DNA from: Lachnospiraceae bacterium
GTDB lineage: Bacteria; Bacillota; Clostridia; Lachnospirales; Lachnospiraceae
Direction of reading: 5' to 3'
DNA length: 64,000 nt
Assembly (NCBI GenBank): GCA_014239155.1
Contig: JAAZZQ010000060.1
Location: 1 to 64,000 of the forward strand
Shown here: piece by piece, positions 59,542-64,000 of the stretch
Layout: each line of letters opens with the position of its first letter
How positions within the stretch are numbered: the stretch's first letter is position 1
The notes under the pieces: generated by a model
Told to the model about the DNA's origin: nothing
What the model saw: the letters and a program-made list of their open reading frames with translations, nothing else
Database searches by the model: none
Made by a program: the position numbers and the translations under genes

Positions 59542-61533
59542 ATGGAACATGCAAACAAGTACGAAAAATCCTATTTTTTACCGCCAGTCTGTACATATGA
59601 CTGGGTGAAGAAAGACGCGGTTACAGCACCGCCAATCTGGTGTTCAGTTGATTTAAGAGATGGGAATCAGGCATTGATTGAGCCAATGAGTCTGGATGAG
59701 AAATTACATTTTTTTGAAATGCTTGTAGATATCGGTTTTAAGGAGATTGAAGTAGGGTTTCCTGCGGCGTCAGAGACAGAATATGAGTTTATGCGCGCTT
59801 TGATAGAACGCAATATGATACCAGATGATGTGACTGTGCAGGTATTGACTCAGGCGCGGGAACATATTATTAAAAAGACTTTTGAGGCAGTCAAGGGAGC
59901 GCCTCATGCAGTGATTCATCTCTACAACTCAACATCGGTGGCACAGCGCGAACAGGTATTTAAAAAGAGCAAGGAAGAGATTAAGAAAATAGCGACAGAT
60001 GGCGCTGAGCTTTTAAAGAAACTTGCAGAGGAAACAGATGGTAATTTCTCTTTTGAGTACAGTCCTGAGAGTTTTCATGGCACAGAGGTGGACTATGCAG
60101 TGGAAGTGTGCAATGCGGTGTTGGATATTTGGCAACCAACAAAGGACAAAAAGGCAATTATAAATATTCCGACTACAGTTGAGAATGCAATGCCGCATGT
60201 GTTTGCTACACAAGTAGAATACATTCATAAAAATCTGAAATACAGAGATGCTGTTGTGCTTTCTGTGCACCCACACAATGACCGTGGCTGTGGCGTGTGT
60301 GATGCAGAGTTTAGCATTCTTGCAGGGGCGGACCGCGTAGAAGGAACTCTTTTTGGAAATGGAGAGCGGACGGGTAATGTCGATCTTATCACTGTGGCGA
60401 TGAACATGTATTCACATGGCGTTGACCCCAAACTGGATTTTTCTAATATGCCAGAAATTAGAGAGAATTATGAGCTTTTTACACGCATGAGAGTGCATGA
60501 GAGACAGCCATATTCTGGCGATTTGGTATTTACCGCATTTTCAGGTTCTCATCAGGATGCAATTGCAAAGGGAATGCAGTGGCGGGAGGAGAGACAGACA
60601 GATCAGTGGCTTGTGCCTTATCTGCCGGTTGATCCAAAAGATGTAGGTAGAAATTATGACGCGGATGTGATTCGTATTAACAGTCAGTCAGGAAAGGGTG
60701 GCGTTAATTATATTCTGAAACAAAACTATGGAATTTCACTTCCGTATGCAATGCGCGAGGAAGTGGGATATCTGGTCAAAGATGTCTCTGATCAGGAACA
60801 TAAAGTTCTTTCACCGCAGTGGGTTTATGATATTTTTTGTGAGAATTATGTGGATAATATGCCATTGTTCCAGATTTGTGAGTGCCACTTTGAACAAGTG
60901 GACGGCATTATGGCAGAGGCAACAATTGTTTGTGGCGATAGAAAGACACCTGTGAAGGCGAATGGCAATGGTCGCCTTGATGCGGTGAGCAATACGATCA
61001 AACAATATTTTAGAGTCAGCTATCAACTTTCAGATTACGAGGAGCACGCGCTTACAAAGGGCTCGTCTTCCAAGGCGATTGCATATGTGAGTGTCACCTG
61101 TAACGGTGAGAAATTCTGGGGTGTTGGCATGGATGACGATATTATCAAGGCATCGATTCACGCGCTTTGTGTCAGTGTCAATAAACTGCCACAGATACAG
61201 AACAATGAGGCTTGTCAGGACGAGCGTATGATAGAGATTTTAAATTATATTCAGGCAAACTATCAGGCAATTGCACTTAGCGATGTCGCAGAGCATTTTC
61301 ATTTGTCAGAGCCATATCTGAGCAAGTATATCCATGAGAAATCGGGTAAGACGTTCGGTGATATTTTAATGAATATTCGTCTGAAAAAAGCAAAGACATT
61401 GCTTCGGAATGGAAATATGACTGTTGAGAATGTTGCGATGGCGGTCGGATATCCAAACGTGGAACACTTTAATCGTATTTTTAAGAAAAGGATGGGGATG
61501 ACACCCGTTCAGTGCAGAAAAGGAAGCCAATAA
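59542..61533 (+). CDS. leuA: 2-isopropylmalate synthase fused to an AraC-type DNA-binding domain
   Basis: A 663-residue protein. Residues 1 to about 430 are a LeuA catalytic TIM barrel of the long (yeast-like) type: R39-D40 in LRDGNQA, H243/H245 in VHPHNDRG, and FGNGERTGN at 271-279. Residues about 440-552 are the leucine-binding LeuA dimer domain ([20 protein letters not shown]). Residues 563-663 are a complete AraC-family double [23 protein letters not shown], then [20 protein letters not shown] and [13 protein letters not shown]. Ordinary LeuA of this type stops near 555. GGAGG precedes the ATG. A leucine T-box controls it. The fusion suggests that the enzyme also binds DNA, perhaps in a leucine-dependent way. 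Confidence 0.94.
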   Translation: MEHANKYEKSYFLPPVCTYDWVKKDAVTAPPIWCSVDLRDGNQALIEPMSLDEKLHFFEMLVDIGFKEIEVGFPAASETEYEFMRALIERNMIPDDVTVQVLTQAREHIIKKTFEAVKGAPHAVIHLYNSTSVAQREQVFKKSKEEIKKIATDGAELLKKLAEETDGNFSFEYSPESFHGTEVDYAVEVCNAVLDIWQPTKDKKAIINIPTTVENAMPHVFATQVEYIHKNLKYRDAVVLSVHPHNDRGCGVCDAEFSILAGADRVEGTLFGNGERTGNVDLITVAMNMYSHGVDPKLDFSNMPEIRENYELFTRMRVHERQPYSGDLVFTAFSGSHQDAIAKGMQWREERQTDQWLVPYLPVDPKDVGRNYDADVIRINSQSGKGGVNYILKQNYGISLPYAMREEVGYLVKDVSDQEHKVLSPQWVYDIFCENYVDNMPLFQICECHFEQVDGIMAEATIVCGDRKTPVKANGNGRLDAVSNTIKQYFRVSYQLSDYEEHALTKGSSSKAIAYVSVTCNGEKFWGVGMDDDIIKASIHALCVSVNKLPQIQNNEACQDERMIEILNYIQANYQAIALSDVAEHFHLSEPYLSKYIHEKSGKTFGDILMNIRLKKAKTLLRNGNMTVENVAMAVGYPNVEHFNRIFKKRMGMTPVQCRKGSQ

Positions 61534-61536
61534 TTC

Positions 61537-62376
61537 ATGCAGGAAGACATTAGAAATATGCTTGCACAGTATGCAGATGAGCAGTATAGGGAATTTTCAG
61601 CAGGTCTAATTCCAAAAGCGAAACCCTTAATAGGAGTTCGCCTGCCGCAGATAAGACAGATTGCAAAGAGCATTGTAAATGATAAAAATAACAGGGAAAG
61701 GTGGCGGCAGGAAACTGCCGCCTGCAATGATATCTATGCGGATTTCTTTTTTGAGGAGACAATGCTTCGCGGTATCCTTATCGGTTATGGAACAGCAAAA
61801 AAAGAGATATCCTGTGAGGAAGGTCTTGCCGCTCTAAAAGCTTTTATTCCATATATTGACAATTGGTCTGTGTGTGACTCTTTCTGTAATTCCTTTACTT
61901 TTGCAAATAGATATCGTGACGCAGTTTGGACATTTTTACAGTCCTATTTGTATTCGGAGCAGGAATTTGAAGTTCGGGTGGCACTGATTTTGCTTTTAAG
62001 TCAGTATTTGAAGTATGATGTGGACAATAAAAAAATTTCAAGAAATAGAAATATATGTATGGCAGATATTGTGCAGACACAGGAAAATGAAGCGCATTCT
62101 AGGCAGACAAAGGCGCAATATCCTTATTTGGAAAAGATTCTTATAGTATTGAATCGGGCATTTTCACAGGGGTATTATGCGCGGATGGCAGCAGCGTGGT
62201 TAATGGCTGAGACTTTTGTGTGTTTTCCATACGAAGCGAATAAGATTCTTGCAGATAATTGTCAGATGGATACATGGACTTACAATAAAGCTTTACAGAA
62301 AATACGAGAATCTTTAAATCCAGACAGGGAAGTGAAAGAATATGTGAAAAGTCTCAAAAGAAGAGATAAATCTTGA
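61537..62376 (+). CDS. AlkD-like DNA alkylation repair protein
   Basis: A 279-residue DNA_alkylation (AlkC/AlkD) family HEAT-repeat protein. The diagnostic block YIDNWSVCDSFCNSF lies at about 109-123. Compared with typical ~230-residue members it has an insertion around residues 165-200, between DVDNKKISRN and YPYLEKIL. The family includes 7-methylguanine glycosylases and inactive scaffold relatives; activity cannot be decided here. The start is three bases after the leuA stop, so translation is probably coupled, although no metabolic link is evident. Confidence 0.85.
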   Translation: MQEDIRNMLAQYADEQYREFSAGLIPKAKPLIGVRLPQIRQIAKSIVNDKNNRERWRQETAACNDIYADFFFEETMLRGILIGYGTAKKEISCEEGLAALKAFIPYIDNWSVCDSFCNSFTFANRYRDAVWTFLQSYLYSEQEFEVRVALILLLSQYLKYDVDNKKISRNRNICMADIVQTQENEAHSRQTKAQYPYLEKILIVLNRAFSQGYYARMAAAWLMAETFVCFPYEANKILADNCQMDTWTYNKALQKIRESLNPDREVKEYVKSLKRRDKS

Positions 62377-62459
62377 AATATCATAGGATATTTGATAGAA
62401 TAACATAGGTACATAAAAATACAGAAAAAGAAATAGAAGGACAGGCAGCAATCAGAACT

Positions 62460-63947
62460 ATGAGGCATTTTATGAAACATTCTATCAAACAGGAAATTGC
62501 CTTGATTTTTATGGCAGTCATGGTGGGAACGGTTGTTCTTTGTTGGATTGTCAACAACAGTTTTCTGGAAAATTTTTATATACAGAACAAAAAGAATGCC
62601 ATCAAAGATGCGTATTCCAGAATTAATGAAGTGGTGATGATAGGGGATATTTCCTCGGAGTCGTTTGATGTTGAGCTGCGGAAAATCTGTGATATGTACA
62701 ATATTAGTCTGTTGGTAATTGACGCTGGTTCTAATATTGTGAAATCTAGTACCAGAGATGTCAATAAGCTATTGCACAGGCTGTATGATAATTTTTTTAA
62801 TCCCGATAAGGATTTTGTCTATTTTGATGAAAATGACAATTATTATATGGGGATGGCTATAGATAAGTCTACCAACACAGAATATTTGGAAATGTGGGGG
62901 ATCCTAAATAATGGAAATCTGTTTTTGATTCGTTCTCCGCTTGAGAGCATACGTGATAGTGTAAAACTGTCCAATCGTTTTTTGGCGTATGTGGGGATTA
63001 TGGCAACTGTAATTAGCACAGTGCTAATCTGGTTTATTACAACAAGAGTGACCAGACCGATTATGGAGTTGAAAAATATCTCAGAGGAGATGACAAAGCT
63101 TAATTTTGAGTCAAAATATGAGAGTCGCGGGCAGAATGAAATTGATTTGCTTGGAGAACATATGAATGCTCTTTCTGCCACTTTGGAAAAGACAATCTCT
63201 GAACTCAAGACTGCAAATAATGAACTGCTGCGGGATATTGAGAAAAAAGAGCAGATTGATGAGATGCGCAAAGAATTTCTATCTAATGTTTCCCATGAGT
63301 TGAAGACTCCGATTGCACTCATACAAGGATATGCAGAGGGGTTGAAAGAGTGTATCAATGATGATACAGAGAGCAGAGACTTTTACTGTGATGTCATTAT
63401 GGATGAGGCTGGAAAGATGAACACAATGGTGAGAAAGCTGCTCGATTTAAATCAGCTTGAATCTGGAAATGATGTGATTGCTATGGAGCGATTTGACATC
63501 ACAGCACTTATCACTAATTTTATTGTGTCCGCAGACATTCTGATTAGTCAGAATGGGGTGCACCTGCGTATGGAGGATTCTGCGCCCATTTATGTGTGGG
63601 CAGATGAGTTTAAGACAGAGGAGATTGTAAGAAATTTTTTTAGCAATGCGATGAATCATGTCAATGGAGAAAAGATTATTGAAATCAAATATAGGCTGAT
63701 TGAGGAACAAGATAAGAGTAAGGTGAGAATCAGCATATTTAATACAGGAGAACCAATACCAGAAGAATCGTTGTCACACATTTGGGAGAAATTCTACAAG
63801 GTGGATAAAGCGAGGACACGAGAGTATGGCGGCAGTGGAGTGGGATTATCTATCGTAAAGGCGATTATGGAATCCATGAATCAACAGTACGGTGTTATCA
63901 ATTATACCAATGGTGTAGAGTTCTGGTTTGAACTTGAAACCAAGTAA
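62460..63947 (+). CDS. Sensor histidine kinase
   Basis: A 495-residue membrane kinase. Two membrane segments (about 12-32 and 173-195) bracket an extracytoplasmic sensor domain. HAMP lies at about 196-250, then HisKA with H279 in NVSHELKTP, and HATPase with the N box FFSNAMNH (N396), NTG at 428-430, and GGSGVGLSIV at 457-466. All catalytic boxes are intact. No response regulator is visible within the window on either side; the upstream neighbour is the AlkD-like gene. A following gene starts 14 bases later. Confidence 0.94.
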   Translation: MRHFMKHSIKQEIALIFMAVMVGTVVLCWIVNNSFLENFYIQNKKNAIKDAYSRINEVVMIGDISSESFDVELRKICDMYNISLLVIDAGSNIVKSSTRDVNKLLHRLYDNFFNPDKDFVYFDENDNYYMGMAIDKSTNTEYLEMWGILNNGNLFLIRSPLESIRDSVKLSNRFLAYVGIMATVISTVLIWFITTRVTRPIMELKNISEEMTKLNFESKYESRGQNEIDLLGEHMNALSATLEKTISELKTANNELLRDIEKKEQIDEMRKEFLSNVSHELKTPIALIQGYAEGLKECINDDTESRDFYCDVIMDEAGKMNTMVRKLLDLNQLESGNDVIAMERFDITALITNFIVSADILISQNGVHLRMEDSAPIYVWADEFKTEEIVRNFFSNAMNHVNGEKIIEIKYRLIEEQDKSKVRISIFNTGEPIPEESLSHIWEKFYKVDKARTREYGGSGVGLSIVKAIMESMNQQYGVINYTNGVEFWFELETK

Positions 63948-63961
63948 ATGGAGGTGTTTGT

Positions 63962-64000
63962 TTGAAGAAGGGGAAAGTGTTAGGGCTGATTGCCCTGTCC
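63962..64000 (+). CDS. Start of an exported protein (partial)
   Basis: TTG start with GGAGG seven bases upstream, encoding MKKGKVLGLIALS before the window ends. This looks like the beginning of a signal peptide or lipoprotein leader, probably cotranscribed with the sensor kinase. Confidence 0.6.
   Translation, partial: MKKGKVLGLIALS

Overview
The window looks like chromosome from a low-GC, spore-forming Clostridia member, most likely Lachnospiraceae. The evidence is: spoIVB; a T-box-controlled leuA; an alr-mazF pair; the Firmicute-type cluster rimP-nusA-rnpM-ylxQ-infB-rbfA-nrnA-truB-ribF-rpsO-pnp; and DUF4179, DUF6320 and ClbS-type proteins familiar from gut Lachnospiraceae. Most genes are on the + strand. 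Exceptions are a 5'-3' exonuclease, an ABC-F ATPase, spoIVB and a REC/CheX protein. I see no rRNA, tRNA, prophage, insertion sequence or CRISPR array.

Layout. 0-6.3 kb: stand-alone FlhB C-domain protein, YraN, PgeF, a NERD/zinc-ribbon membrane protein, then the exonuclease and ABC-F genes on the minus strand. 6.3-14.5 kb: rex with a candidate autoregulatory operator, a coiled-coil protein, Nnr, Alr, MazF without a MazE, a CNNM/CorC protein, YebC and a thioesterase. 14.5-28.1 kb: a nine-gene same-strand cluster. It runs SWIM zinc-finger protein, two paralogous ~650-aa repeat proteins, MoxR ATPase, DUF5682 protein, VWA protein, ClpS, ClpA, and Aat (leucyl/phenylalanyl-tRNA-protein transferase). 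28.2-34 kb: coiled-coil protein, acyltransferase-like protein with a DUF6320 partner, spoIVB, citrate synthase. 34-47.7 kb: translation and RNA-metabolism cluster, interrupted by an NlpC/P60 wall hydrolase. 47.8-57.3 kb: accessory stretch with a DUF6985-like protein, an ECF-sigma/DUF4179 chimera, ClbS, bioB under a BirA-type operator, an amidase, a REC/CheX protein, small proteins, hisS and nth. 57.3-64 kb: a GNAT-fold protein, T-box leuA carrying an AraC-type DNA-binding domain, an AlkD-like protein, a sensor kinase and the start of an exported protein.

The strongest candidate for an undescribed system is the 14.5-28.1 kb cluster. It puts an apparently complete bacterial N-degron pathway (Aat writes the N-terminal Leu/Phe, ClpS reads it, ClpA unfolds for ClpP) directly behind a SWIM/MoxR/DUF5682/VWA chaperone-type cassette. 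All the N-degron-pocket residues of ClpS and the ClpP-docking tripeptide of ClpA are present. Second is the LeuA-AraC fusion under a leucine T-box, which could join leucine sensing to DNA binding in one polypeptide. Third is an in-frame deletion chimera joining the first 39 codons of an ECF sigma factor to the outer domain of its anti-sigma partner.

Three families of structured intergenic repeats occur in pairs: 13674/34279, 13806/28778 and 34028/54148. Several promoters read almost perfectly, including those of rex, the corC-type gene, citrate synthase, the NlpC gene, rpsO, bioB and the 55.0-kb small gene. Start sites were chosen by ribosome binding site and family length, and where they differ from the longest frame this is stated.
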